A stretch of 64,000 nt of DNA from Candidatus Bathyarchaeota archaeon (GTDB lineage Archaea; Thermoproteota; Bathyarchaeia; Bathyarchaeales; Bathycorpusculaceae): assembly GCA_029881805.1 (NCBI GenBank), contig JAOULW010000002.1, positions 62,001-126,000 on the forward strand, in the 5' to 3' direction. The position numbers and the translations under genes are program-made. The notes beneath the pieces are model-generated. The model was not told the DNA's origin and ran no database searches. It saw only the letters and a program-made list of their open reading frames with translations. Below, one piece after another: positions 1 to 9,432 of this stretch; within the stretch, counting starts at the first letter, position 1, and every line of letters starts with the position of its first letter.

Positions 1-1478
1 CGCTCCGTCATCGACAAGTGCTCGTCTGAGTGTGGTCCTATTGCCCAGCCCGTTATGTTTTCTATCCAGCCTTCAATCCACCAGCCGTCTAGGACACTGA
101 AGTTTATCACTCCATTGTGGGCTGCCTTCATCCCGCTTGTACCTGAGGCCTCTAGGGGTGGCAGAGGCGTATTTAACCAAACATCAACTCCTGAAACCAG
201 TTTTGCCGCAAGATTCATGTCATAATTCGTTAAATAAACAATCTTGACCTCGTTTTTCAACTTCTCAATGTAGCCAAAGACCTGCTCAATCATTTTTTTC
301 CCTGATTCATCTCGGGGATGGGCTTTTCCAGCAAAGATTACCTGGACATTGCCCCTACTATTTACTCTTTTTAGTTTTTCCAAGTCTGAGAACAGTAGGT
401 TAGTCCTTTTGTATTCGGTGGCTCTTCGTGCAAATCCAAGAGTCAACGTATCATAGTCCATACCGATGTTCGTTACCTTATTAACGTAATCAATCAACAT
501 CTTTTTTGATTCTCTATGTGCTTGCCAAATTTCTTCATCGGGAATTGTCTCCACCCTTACAAGTAAATCGGGCTCGTGCGCCCATCCTGGAAGATACTTG
601 TCATATAATTTTTTGAAACTTGCGCAGGTCCACGTACATGAGTGAATGCCATTGGTAATTGCGTGAATTTCGTAGCCTGGAAACATTTCTCTAGAAAAGT
701 CTCCATGTCTCTTGGCTACACCATTAACATAATTGCTTAAGTTGAGAGCAAGAAGCGTCATATTCAATCTATCTTGCCCACCTAAGTTCTTCAAAATGTC
801 GAACGGGATAACTTCTCCCAAAATTTCTTGAATGATACCGTAGGAGAATTTGTCATGTCCTGCCTCAACAGGAGTGTGCGTAGTAAAAACACATAAATTT
901 CTGACCTTGTCGATGTTCATTTCATGCTTTTTTAGCAATTCGAGGGCCAGGAAACTGGAATGTCCTTCATTCATGTGATATTTGCGGACATCAAGACCGA
1001 GTTTTTCCAGCATCCTCACGCCGCCAATTCCCAAAACAATCTCTTGCTTAATTCGGTATCCTTCATCGCCACCATACAAAAAGGAAGTAATCTCTCTGTC
1101 CTCAGGGCTGTTTCCTTCTACATCTGTGTCGAGAAAGTAGACATGAACAACCCCGCCCGTTTGGCTCTCAATGGTGTAGAGCCAAGCTTTAACATGAACA
1201 TCCCTTCCTTGAATTTGTACTTTAACCTCTGCAGGAAGTGGTTGCATGAAATCTGAAGGATTCCACGGATCTTGATGCTCTATTTGTCTTCCTTCACGGG
1301 TTAATTCTTGTCTGAAGTATCCTTTTTTGCTGGCTAGCGTAGCTCCTACTAAAGGAATGTTCAGATCCGCACTAGATTTTATGGTGTCGCCTGCAAGAAC
1401 TCCAAGTCCTCCGCTGTAGGTGTGGATGTTATTCGATAATGCAATTTCCATGGAGAAGTAGGCGACTTTTTGTTTCAT
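1..1478 (-). CDS. glgP: Alpha-glucan (glycogen) phosphorylase, N-terminal part, cut by window edge
   Basis: Releases glucose-1-phosphate from glycogen-like glucan by phosphorolysis with a PLP cofactor (GT35 family), in the cytoplasm. About 490 residues are visible and the C-terminus lies left of base 1. Translation begins with an AYFSMEIAL stretch, then a TYSGGLGVLAGD segment near residue 25, and near the cut a PPLEASGTSGMK segment, all hallmarks of the family. ATG at 1478 is the conservative start; in-frame TTG codons at 1502 and 1511 would add 8 or 11 residues. It follows the phosphofructokinase gene closely on the same strand, so glucan breakdown and sugar phosphorylation are probably co-transcribed. 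Confidence 0.93.
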   Translation of the reverse strand, partial: MKQKVAYFSMEIALSNNIHTYSGGLGVLAGDTIKSSADLNIPLVGATLASKKGYFRQELTREGRQIEHQDPWNPSDFMQPLPAEVKVQIQGRDVHVKAWLYTIESQTGGVVHVYFLDTDVEGNSPEDREITSFLYGGDEGYRIKQEIVLGIGGVRMLEKLGLDVRKYHMNEGHSSFLALELLKKHEMNIDKVRNLCVFTTHTPVEAGHDKFSYGIIQEILGEVIPFDILKNLGGQDRLNMTLLALNLSNYVNGVAKRHGDFSREMFPGYEIHAITNGIHSCTWTCASFKKLYDKYLPGWAHEPDLLVRVETIPDEEIWQAHRESKKMLIDYVNKVTNIGMDYDTLTLGFARRATEYKRTNLLFSDLEKLKRVNSRGNVQVIFAGKAHPRDESGKKMIEQVFGYIEKLKNEVKIVYLTNYDMNLAAKLVSGVDVWLNTPLPPLEASGTSGMKAAHNGVINFSVLDGWWIEGWIENITGWAIGPHSDEHLSMTE

Positions 1479-1515
1479 CAAGCTTTCTTTTGATTTAATC
1501 AACTTTTTCAACCCT

Positions 1516-2478
1516 TTAAGACGATAGGATTTCAGCTAAGCGATAGAGATGTTGGTTCAAATCTTTCTTCTGTTTCCACGAATAGTCTAGGTCAACCCAC
1601 GTCAATTTTTGTCCTCTGATTCCAACCATTTTCTTCTTTGCGCCTTTTAAGAGGAGTTCTACAGCTAGTGCTCCAAATTGATTTGCGAGAATCCTACTGT
1701 GCGCTGTAGGTGGTCCTCCCCTCAACGCGTGGCCGAGGATTGTCAAGCGGACGTCGTAGCCTGTTCGCTTTCTTATTTCTTCAGCTATTAGAGAAGAATC
1801 TCCCACACCTTCAGCCATAACTATTATTTCTGAGGTTTTTCCTTTCTTCCGTCCTTGCTCAAGTTTTTTGCAGATGGATTCTACATCAAGTTTGATTTCT
1901 GGAACAAGGATAAATTCAGCTCCTTCAGCGAATCCCACAGCAAGGGCCAGAAAACCTCTTTTTCGCCCCATGACTTCAACGACGAATACTCGTTCATGAG
2001 AAGTGGCAGTGTCGCGGATTCGGTCAATTGTGAATAGGGCAGTGTTGACGGCGGTGTCGAAACCTATGGTGGTGTCTGTGCCAGCGACATCATTATCTAT
2101 TGTTGCAGGCACTCCTATAACTGGTATCCCGCTAGCTTCGTAGAGTTCGCTTGCTCCTCTGAAAGAGCCGTCTCCTCCGATTACAATGAGCCCGTCAATT
2201 TTGTAATTTTTTAAAGTATGAACGGCTTTCTGAATTCCCTTTTCAGTTTTTATTTCTTCGCATCGCGCGGTTCTTAGTATGGTTCCTCCATGATTGATTA
2301 TTCCACTAACTGAACGAATATCTAAAGAATGAATCTTTTCTTCAATGAGCCCTGCATAACCTCTTTCGACTCCCACAACTTCCAATTCGTTAAATATTGC
2401 AGTTCGAACTATTGAGCGGATTGCAGCATTCATTCCTGGGGCGTCGCCGCCCGCTGTTACCACACCAATTCTTTTCAC
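1516..2478 (-). CDS. pfkA: 6-phosphofructokinase, PfkA family, ATP-type
   Basis: Phosphorylates fructose-6-phosphate to fructose-1,6-bisphosphate in glycolysis. The 320 residues match the short bacterial PfkA length. Visible motifs are TAGGDAPGMNAA at 8-19, IGGDGSFRGA at 100-109, PATIDND at 124-130 with the catalytic Asp, and VMGRKRGF near 160. The glycine in GGDGS and the absence of the PxKTIDND lysine favour ATP over pyrophosphate as donor, by family knowledge. Many archaea instead use ADP-dependent ribokinase-fold sugar kinases, so a PfkA enzyme is notable. It lies 27 bp after the HPr-kinase-like gene and just before glgP, in an apparent operon. Confidence 0.93.
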   Translation of the reverse strand: MKRIGVVTAGGDAPGMNAAIRSIVRTAIFNELEVVGVERGYAGLIEEKIHSLDIRSVSGIINHGGTILRTARCEEIKTEKGIQKAVHTLKNYKIDGLIVIGGDGSFRGASELYEASGIPVIGVPATIDNDVAGTDTTIGFDTAVNTALFTIDRIRDTATSHERVFVVEVMGRKRGFLALAVGFAEGAEFILVPEIKLDVESICKKLEQGRKKGKTSEIIVMAEGVGDSSLIAEEIRKRTGYDVRLTILGHALRGGPPTAHSRILANQFGALAVELLLKGAKKKMVGIRGQKLTWVDLDYSWKQKKDLNQHLYRLAEILSS

Positions 2479-2505
2479 GTCACTCCCTCTGCAAAAAAGT
2501 ATTGT

Positions 2506-3462
2506 TTACATCTCTAAAATTTCTTCTTTTATTGCTCTGTGGGTTTCGAGAACTGGAGCAGTTGTATTGACAATATAGACTTTCAATGGAGCAAAGAGTT
2601 CTTTGAAAAATTGTCTTCTCAACTTAGTTTTCCTTTCGTCTTTCACAAGCATGTGGGGGTTGCAGAAGCCCACAGTTTCTATGTAGTTGGTCGCTTCTGC
2701 AGGTGATAGTTTTCTTACGATCTCTTTGTCTTTAACGTCTCGCTTCAGCAACATAGCTTTCTTTAACGTAGTCATCGGCAAAATTTTCCCCTTACCAACA
2801 ACCCATCTAACATTGACAACCCCTCTACCTTTCAAATCAAATTCAGCTTTGTCTACAAGCTTTTGGTATTCGCCCCAGTTGTCAGCGATATCGGCTTGGA
2901 TGTAGAAATTTTTCTCAGAACTGAATGCGAGAGCTTGATCTGCCATCAGGCGAACGAAGAACCAATCGTCTGATATGACGCGAACGCCAGAAAGTCTAAG
3001 AAGGCCATAAGTATGTGTTGTTTTGCCTGTTCCGGAGGGAGCAATTAAACAGACTCCCTGTCCATCGATGTCCACGCAAGCACCGTGAACTGAATTTATG
3101 TCATGGCTGTCCTCGAGAATGTCGCTGGCGATGCTTAAAGCAATGGATTTTATCCAACCATAATAGTCTACGTTAATCAGAAATGCAGTTTTTGAAAGCT
3201 GATCGTAGAATACGCGTTGTCTCCCGCTATTTTCTTCTGTCACCACCATTCTTCCGTGAGAACGAACATGTGCAGACATGGGGTAGAAGTTTTCTTCCCA
3301 GCGTTCCTTGACATACTTTATGTCGGTTAAGAGTTTGATGCAGCACCCATATACGTCGGCTCTTTCTTCATAGAGAATACGTTCGCCGTATTTCTTCATT
3401 AACTCGTTCTTTTCATTGATGGAAATAAGTTCAACTTCATATTTTGATGTTATAGCAATCAC
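2506..3462 (-). CDS. HPr kinase/PEPCK-like P-loop ATPase
   Basis: A 318-residue protein with a Walker A motif APSGTGKTTHT at 141-151 preceded by VHGACV, and an ISDDW segment at 163-167 that fits Walker B. This arrangement (a histidine-containing strand, GxSGxGKT, then DD) is typical of the HPr-kinase/PEP-carboxykinase-like fold. The N-terminal 110 residues are not recognised. It overlaps the upstream ATPase gene by 4 bp and lies 27 bp from pfkA, so it is probably translationally coupled. HPr itself is not in view, so the substrate is unknown. A regulatory kinase for sugar use is an inference from context only. Confidence 0.72.
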   Translation of the reverse strand: MIAITSKYEVELISINEKNELMKKYGERILYEERADVYGCCIKLLTDIKYVKERWEENFYPMSAHVRSHGRMVVTEENSGRQRVFYDQLSKTAFLINVDYYGWIKSIALSIASDILEDSHDINSVHGACVDIDGQGVCLIAPSGTGKTTHTYGLLRLSGVRVISDDWFFVRLMADQALAFSSEKNFYIQADIADNWGEYQKLVDKAEFDLKGRGVVNVRWVVGKGKILPMTTLKKAMLLKRDVKDKEIVRKLSPAEATNYIETVGFCNPHMLVKDERKTKLRRQFFKELFAPLKVYIVNTTAPVLETHRAIKEEILEM

Positions 3463-6191
3463 CTCTTTATCCTGCTTCTCACGAGTTTTCTTACTTCGTC
3501 AGCAAAGAAGACTGAACTTGAAACGATAACTATTGTTAGCCAATCCCAAATCGAGAGAACCGACGTGCCCAGGGCAACTTGAAAGAAGGGAAGAATAGTT
3601 GCCAACACCAGCAATGAAACCGAGGCAATAATGGCGGCAAACAGATATTTGTTTGCGAAGAAGCCTAATCTGAAAACTGATTTGGTTCGTGATCTGCAGT
3701 TCAGTGAACTAAACACTTGGAACATTGCCATGGTGGTGAATCCGAGTGTCTGTGCTCTAATAAGGTTTCCATCGTTCCATTCGTTCGTGAAAATCCATAG
3801 TGTCCCAATCATCATGAATATGCCGACGTAGATGGTGTTCATTACGATTTCTCGGTTTATTATTTTCGCGGTGGGTTTTCTTGGGGGTTGATCCATAACG
3901 TCTTCTTCTTTTGGCTCCATTGCCAATGTTACGTCAAGCAGACCGTCGGTTACAAGGTTGACCCACAATATTTGAACGGGAGTAAAGATAAGCGGTGCAT
4001 GGGGCAAGAGAATCAATGCGGCTAGTATTGTGAGGATTTCACCAGTGTTGGTGGTTACCAAAAATTTCACGACTTTTCTTATGTTTTCAAACACCACACG
4101 TCCTTCTTCAACTGCATTAACAATGCTGGCGAAATTGTCATCAGCCAAAACCATGTCGGCCGTTTCTTTTGTGACATCTGTTCCCGTGATTCCCATTGAA
4201 ACGCCGATTTCGGCCGCTTTCAAAGCAGGCGCATCGTTAACGCCGTCACCTGTCATCGCCACTATGTGTCCCTTTCGCCTAAGAGATTCAACAATCCTGA
4301 ACTTATGGGTTGGAGACACTCTGGCAAAAACCGATGTTTCTTCTGTAACAGCGTCTAACTCGTCGTCATTCATGCTATCCAGATCCTCTCCGGTGAGAAC
4401 TTTTGAGCTTGGTTCAAGGATTCCGATTTCTTTTGCAATAGCCTCTGCTGTTAGCTTGTGGTCTCCCGTGGCCATGACAACTTTTATTCCTGCTCTTTTG
4501 CAGAGTTGAACCGCGTTTTTCGCCTCGGGTCTAGGCGGGTCAATCATTCCGGCAAGTCCGACAAAAACTAGAGCGGCGCTTTTATGGCGTATTTTTTCTT
4601 TGAAATCGTCAGGCGTTTCTTCCTCTATTGTTTGGTACGCAAAGGCGAGGACCCTTAGTGCCTCACTAGCCATTTGAGTGCCAACTTTCAAAATCTCTTC
4701 TTTCTTTCGCTGTGTCAGTCGCCTTGTCTCCCCGTCTTCTAGAATTTCTGAACAAATTTCTAAGACAGTTTCAGGCGCACCCTTTACATAAATTTGCAGA
4801 AACTTTGCGGAGCTCCTATGGAAGGTAGCCATGTATCTCTCCTTTGGGTTAAACGGAATCTCATCGACTCGTGGAAACTTTTCTTCTAATTCGTGCTTTT
4901 CGAGTTTCGCCTTTTGCGCCGCAACCACCAATGCTCCTTCTGTTGGATCGCCGTAAATTTCCCAGCGGTATCCATCCTTGACTTCATGTTGCCTGAGTCG
5001 AGCGTCGTTGCAGAGAGCAGCGATCTGGAGCAACAGGCTAAGCTCTTCATCCTTGATTGTGTCTACTGCGTTGCCCTCTACCTCGAAATGCCCTTCTGGA
5101 GCATAGCCAGCACCAGTAACCTTGACCATTCTGTTGTCCACGAATATTTTTTGCGCCGTCATTTGGTTGGTTGTGAGAGTTCCAGTTTTGTCTGTGCAAA
5201 TCGCTGTTGCAGATCCTAGGGTGTCAACTGCTTGTAGTTTTCTGATTATGGCGTTGCGTTTAGCCATTCTGTTTACGCCAACTGCCAACGTGATCGTCAT
5301 TACTGCTGGCAATCCTTCAGGGATGGCTGAGACTGCAGTTGCCAAGGCGAATAGAAACACTTCGTAGAAATCGAATCCACGAAGCAGACTAACTGCAAGT
5401 ACTAAACCGCTTGCTAGAAGGGCAAAGAGCCCAAGTTTTCTGCCAAGGTCTGTAGTTCGCTTTTGAATGGGAGTTTCGGCTTTTTCGGTCTCTTTTATTA
5501 GCTTAGCGATTTTCCCTATTTCGGTTTTCATTCCAGTGGCTACAACAACTGCTTTTCCTCTTCCCTGCGTGACTATCGTGCCCGAGAACGCCATGTTTGT
5601 TCTGTCAGCTACTGGTAAATCTTTGTTCAGAGTGTCGATTGTTTTTCTCACCGGGGTTGACTCGCCAGTCAACATGGACTCATCTATTTCAAGGTTTGCA
5701 ACTTCAAAAATGCGGGCGTCTGCGGGAACTTTATCTCCAGCTGCTAAGAGTATGATGTCTCCAGGAACTATTTCCCTTGCCTTAACCCGCATTTCTAGGC
5801 AAGCTCCTCGTTCAGGGCAGCCTCGGATTACTTCGGCTTCCGATGCAGCCATCGATTTCAAGGCTTGAAGAGCAGCTTCTGCTTTGAACTCTTGAAAAAA
5901 TCCTACAGTGGTGTTGAAGACTATAACGACGGCAACAACCATCGTGTCAATGAGCTTGCCGACGAGAAATGAAATTAATGCTGCTGCGACAAGCACTCCA
6001 ACAAGCGGGTTCTTCAGTTGGTTCACAAGCAGGGCAAATTTGCTTATTCTTTTCTCTTCTTCTAGCTCGTTGACTCCATATTTAAGGAGTCGCTTCTCAG
6101 CCTCGGCACTTGTTAATCCCCTTTCGCTCGTCTCAAGCGTTTTGAATGCTTCTTCAATTTTAGAAGCGTGCCAAACATTTTCTTCAGCCAA
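3459..6191 (-). CDS. Cation-transporting P-type ATPase (P2A, calcium-pump-like)
   Basis: A 910-residue ion pump of the cytoplasmic membrane. Visible in order: N-terminal cation-ATPase domain, TGES at 175-178 (actuator), PEGLP at 291-295 in transmembrane helix M4, DKTGTLTTNQ with phosphorylated Asp334, and MTGDGVNDAPALK near 650. M5 contains TNTGE and M6 contains WVNLVTDGLLD. The Glu of PEGLP, the Asn and Glu in M5 and the Asn, Thr and Asp in M6 match the ligands of SERCA-type calcium pumps, so calcium export is the best guess; other divalent or monovalent cations are possible. It is the first gene of the minus-strand run and overlaps the next by 4 bp. Confidence 0.92.
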   Translation of the reverse strand: MAEENVWHASKIEEAFKTLETSERGLTSAEAEKRLLKYGVNELEEEKRISKFALLVNQLKNPLVGVLVAAALISFLVGKLIDTMVVAVVIVFNTTVGFFQEFKAEAALQALKSMAASEAEVIRGCPERGACLEMRVKAREIVPGDIILLAAGDKVPADARIFEVANLEIDESMLTGESTPVRKTIDTLNKDLPVADRTNMAFSGTIVTQGRGKAVVVATGMKTEIGKIAKLIKETEKAETPIQKRTTDLGRKLGLFALLASGLVLAVSLLRGFDFYEVFLFALATAVSAIPEGLPAVMTITLAVGVNRMAKRNAIIRKLQAVDTLGSATAICTDKTGTLTTNQMTAQKIFVDNRMVKVTGAGYAPEGHFEVEGNAVDTIKDEELSLLLQIAALCNDARLRQHEVKDGYRWEIYGDPTEGALVVAAQKAKLEKHELEEKFPRVDEIPFNPKERYMATFHRSSAKFLQIYVKGAPETVLEICSEILEDGETRRLTQRKKEEILKVGTQMASEALRVLAFAYQTIEEETPDDFKEKIRHKSAALVFVGLAGMIDPPRPEAKNAVQLCKRAGIKVVMATGDHKLTAEAIAKEIGILEPSSKVLTGEDLDSMNDDELDAVTEETSVFARVSPTHKFRIVESLRRKGHIVAMTGDGVNDAPALKAAEIGVSMGITGTDVTKETADMVLADDNFASIVNAVEEGRVVFENIRKVVKFLVTTNTGEILTILAALILLPHAPLIFTPVQILWVNLVTDGLLDVTLAMEPKEEDVMDQPPRKPTAKIINREIVMNTIYVGIFMMIGTLWIFTNEWNDGNLIRAQTLGFTTMAMFQVFSSLNCRSRTKSVFRLGFFANKYLFAAIIASVSLLVLATILPFFQVALGTSVLSIWDWLTIVIVSSSVFFADEVRKLVRSRIKR

Positions 6192-6580
6192 GTCTCTAAT
6201 CTCCAGACATTATTTTGGAGCAATTATAATTAAGCATCATACTTATATGATTCTTTGATCTGGGGACGAATTGCATGCTTGAGGAAAGCATTTTTCATGG
6301 GGAATTTGAACGGGGATTTACATATTCTGCAATAAATTAGAGAATTGCAGAGAGTGAATTTGCCACATGATCGACAGCGATTAGCGAAATTAGAAATGCC
6401 TTTTGGAAATGCCTGTTTATAACTCTTTAAACTCTAATTGGATCAATGCGAATGGCAAGAAGAATTCTTCTCATTGTTGTGTTTGATTTCTCTGATGATT
6501 TCGCCAGATGGTTTCTCAATCCATCGACAGAATCGGTTATAATCTAGTTCTTAAAATTACTATAAAGAGAGGCAACAGGA
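6192..6580. promoter_or_regulatory. Divergent intergenic region, P-type ATPase / catalase
   Basis: A 389-bp AT-rich gap between divergent genes. Candidate TATA-like stretches occur near 6231-6247 for the minus-strand run and near 6550-6567 (TTAAAATTACTATAAAG) for the catalase. No open frame with a convincing start, and no strong inverted repeat, was seen. Confidence 0.4.
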
Positions 6581-8029
6581 ATGGAAAAAAAGAGAGTTTT
6601 GACAACAAACCAAGGAGTACCGATCACTGACAACCAAAACTCATTAACCGTCGGCGAACGCGGGCCAGTTCTTCTGCAAGATGTCCAGTTCATCGAGAAG
6701 ATGGCTCACTTCGACAGAGAGCGCATCCCAGAAAGAGTTGTTCACGCAAAGGGAGCAGGAGCACACGGCTACTTTCAGGTCTACAAGAGTATGGCACCCT
6801 ACACGAAGGCGAAATTCCTCCAAGACCCGGAGAAGAAGACCCCTGTTTTTGTAAGGTTTTCAACCGTGACTGGGGGAAGAGGATCCGCTGACACAGTACG
6901 AGATCCACGAGGATTTGCTGTGAAATTCTACACTGAAGAAGGAAACTACGACTTAGTTGGCAACAATCTTCCTGTCTTCTTCATCAGAGACGCAATCAAA
7001 TTTCCAGATATGGTTCATGCATTCAAGGGTGCCCCTGATAGCAACATACCATCCGCTTCCTCCTCACACGACAGCTTTTGGGATTTCATATCCTTAACCC
7101 CTGAATCGACTCACATGATTATATGGCTCTTCTCAGACCGTGGGACACCGAAAAGCTACCGGATGACTGAGGGCTTTGGCGTCAATACATATGTCTGGGT
7201 GAACTCAGAAGGAAAACGGCGATATGTGAAATACCACTGGAAGCCAAAATTGGGGGTGCACAATCTTGACCGACATGAAGCCACTCGCCTAGCAGGTGTC
7301 GACCCAGACTATCTCACCCGCGATCTCTGGGACACCATAGCCAAAGGTGAAGAGGTTGAGTATGAACTGTATGTCCAGCTGATGGAAATCGAGGATGAGC
7401 TGAAACAGGATTTTGATCCACTGGATCCCACAAAGACATGGCCTGAGGACAAATTCCCGCTGATGCCAGTTGGGAAGATGATACTGAATCGCAATCCTAA
7501 GAACTTTTTCGCTGAAGTTGAACAGGCAGCTTTCTGTCCAGCAAGCATTGTTCAAGGAGTAGAATTCTCAGCGGACAAGTTGCTTCAAGGTCGAACATTC
7601 TCGTATGCTGATACGCAGCGTCATAGATTGGGACCAAACTACCTACAAATTCCTGTGAACCGCCCCGTGGTGGAGGTCAATAACAGCCAGCGCGATGGGT
7701 CAATGCAATTGGGAGAATACAGTGGTCCGGTGAATTATGAGCCGGCAAGCATTGCTGGCGGTTCACCCGTGGAGGCTCCATCAGAAACTCCATCCGTATA
7801 CCGCGTTGAGGGAGAGGTCACTAAGAAGAAGATTAGTAAAACCAACGACTTCCAACAGGCTGGGGAGAAATATCGTTCCTTAAGCCAGATGGACAAAGAG
7901 CATTTAGTGGATAATCTCATCGCAGATCTTATGCCCATAGATAAGCAGATCCAGCAACGAGTGATAGCGAATCTGACCAAAGCTGACCAAGAGTTAGGCA
8001 GATCCGTAGCTGAAGGACTAAAACTCTAA
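6581..8029 (+). CDS. katA: Heme catalase (monofunctional, small-subunit clade)
   Basis: Converts hydrogen peroxide to water and oxygen. The 482 residues match small-subunit clade-3 catalases. Visible are RIPERVVHAKGAGAHG near residues 45-60 with the distal His, GNNLPVFFIRDAIKFPD with the distal Asn, and RTFSYADTQRHRLGPNY, which holds the proximal heme Tyr. The start is ATG 6581 after a GAGAGG stretch. It is followed by a cupin gene 37 bp downstream on the same strand. In a predicted anaerobic archaeon it suggests defence against oxygen exposure. The protein looks bacterial in character and may have been acquired laterally, but that was not tested. Confidence 0.96.
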   Translation: MEKKRVLTTNQGVPITDNQNSLTVGERGPVLLQDVQFIEKMAHFDRERIPERVVHAKGAGAHGYFQVYKSMAPYTKAKFLQDPEKKTPVFVRFSTVTGGRGSADTVRDPRGFAVKFYTEEGNYDLVGNNLPVFFIRDAIKFPDMVHAFKGAPDSNIPSASSSHDSFWDFISLTPESTHMIIWLFSDRGTPKSYRMTEGFGVNTYVWVNSEGKRRYVKYHWKPKLGVHNLDRHEATRLAGVDPDYLTRDLWDTIAKGEEVEYELYVQLMEIEDELKQDFDPLDPTKTWPEDKFPLMPVGKMILNRNPKNFFAEVEQAAFCPASIVQGVEFSADKLLQGRTFSYADTQRHRLGPNYLQIPVNRPVVEVNNSQRDGSMQLGEYSGPVNYEPASIAGGSPVEAPSETPSVYRVEGEVTKKKISKTNDFQQAGEKYRSLSQMDKEHLVDNLIADLMPIDKQIQQRVIANLTKADQELGRSVAEGLKL

Positions 8030-8066
8030 AACAGATGAACTATTGAGAGATGTCAAGGTGATAAAT

Positions 8067-8465
8067 ATGAAAGGGTACGTGACAGCTATTGAGAAAGAGA
8101 CAGAGAAGAATAATGATTTCCGTCGTGTGTTGTACACTGGGAAGTACAGTCAGCTGGTTCTCATGAGTCTCAGACCTGGGGAAGAGATAGGTGAAGAAAC
8201 ACATGGGGATGTCGATCAATTCTTCAGATTTGAGAGAGGAGAAGGAAAAGTGATCATCGACGGCATAGAACACCCCGTCAAAGACGGGGATGCGGTTATA
8301 GTCCCTGCGGGCGCCAGACACAATGTAATCAATAAATCTAAGCGTGCGAACCTTAAACTTTACACGATTTACTCACCACCTGAGCACCAAGACGGCGTAG
8401 TACGCCATACTAGAAAAGAAGCGATGGCTAGCGAGGAGCACTTCGACGGTCGCACAACAGAATAA
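8067..8465 (+). CDS. Cupin-domain protein
   Basis: A 132-residue single-domain cupin. The first cupin motif is seen around GEETHGDVDQFFRFERGEG and the second around VPAGARHNVIN, giving the usual His/Glu metal ligands of a beta-barrel metalloprotein. The start is placed at ATG 8067 because AAGGTGAT lies 5 bases upstream; an in-frame TTG at 8043 has no SD. It lies just downstream of the catalase, so an oxidative-stress role or co-transcription is plausible. The enzymatic function cannot be told from sequence alone. Confidence 0.85.
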   Translation: MKGYVTAIEKETEKNNDFRRVLYTGKYSQLVLMSLRPGEEIGEETHGDVDQFFRFERGEGKVIIDGIEHPVKDGDAVIVPAGARHNVINKSKRANLKLYTIYSPPEHQDGVVRHTRKEAMASEEHFDGRTTE

Positions 8466-8645
8466 CAATTCTCAGTATAGTTGATGTCCAACCCCGCAAT
8501 ATCTTCCTTATCTTTTTTTACAGCAAATCATTTTTAATATTCAATTTTTGAATTTGTAGCGGTTTTGGTAGCCCGGGATACGTGACATATCTCATGCATG
8601 AAGTGATAGCAAAATTAAACAAGTCCGAAAGCATGATATGTTTTT

Positions 8646-9071
8646 ATGAACCAACCTGAGGGCAGACGCAGACCAAGCAGTCTTAAGAAGGCGATATTCA
8701 TAGTAGCTGGAACTATTTCTTTAGGATTGGGGGCTGCAGGCATATTTCTGCCCATTCTGCCCACCACTCCCTTTCTCCTACTCTCAGCTGCATGTTATTA
8801 CAAAGGTTCAGAGCGGATGCATCGATGGCTGCTTAACAACAAATTGTTTGGAAGCTACATAAGAAACTACAAAGAGGGAAAGGGGATCTCACAAGCGGGC
8901 AAAGTCTTCACGATATTCTTGCTATGGATAGCAATTTGCTTTTCAACGCTTTTAATGGTGAATAATTACATTGTGCAGATAGTTCTTTTCTCAATAGCGA
9001 TTGCCGTGACAATCCATGTCATTACTTTGCCAACGTTTAGAAAAACGCAATCCCTAGAACAAAAAGGCTAA
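8646..9071 (+). CDS. DUF454 (YbaN-like) inner-membrane protein
   Basis: A 141-residue membrane protein. It opens with a basic stretch, then a hydrophobic helix, the family signature LPILPTTPFLLLSA near residues 37-50, a WLLNNKLFG segment, and two further hydrophobic helices near the C-terminus. These features match the DUF454/YbaN family, whose biochemical role is not established. It stands alone between the cupin gene and a non-coding stretch holding tRNA T-arm-like words. Confidence 0.85.
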   Translation: MNQPEGRRRPSSLKKAIFIVAGTISLGLGAAGIFLPILPTTPFLLLSAACYYKGSERMHRWLLNNKLFGSYIRNYKEGKGISQAGKVFTIFLLWIAICFSTLLMVNNYIVQIVLFSIAIAVTIHVITLPTFRKTQSLEQKG

Positions 9072-9432
9072 AGAAGTATTGAAAGAATCTGGGGACAAAT
9101 GTCAAAAAGAGGAATTACGCGGGTGACACATCCACTGTGAGGATGGTTCAAATCCCACCCATGCCTTGAAAACTATTCTTCATTTGAGTTATGGAGTTAA
9201 CACAAATTCCGAGAATTTAAACCGAAGTTTAAACCTAACCCCCCGCACTGGATCTTGATTAAGGGTTTAAAACTGTCAACTTCATAAAAATAGTATCCAA
9301 ATTATGTGGGGGTTTGTTGTTCAAATCCCATTTTCAGCTTCCAAGCATAAGTTCCCATAATTTTTTCCACAAGTCATAAGAACTGAAGCATTGAACATAG
9401 CAGAAATTGAGACTCAGCGGTGGGGAAAAAAT
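9072..9432. other. Intergenic region with two tRNA T-arm-like words
   Basis: About 360 bp without a credible gene. GGTTCAAATCCCACCC near 9155-9170 and GTTCAAATCCCA near 9322-9333 resemble TpsiC arms of tRNA genes, but neither has a matching acceptor or anticodon stem, so they are not working tRNAs. They may be remnants of tRNA 3' ends left by past integration events. GTTTAAAC-like and TTTAAA stretches near 9220-9270 are AT-rich promoter-like sequence. Confidence 0.35.
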
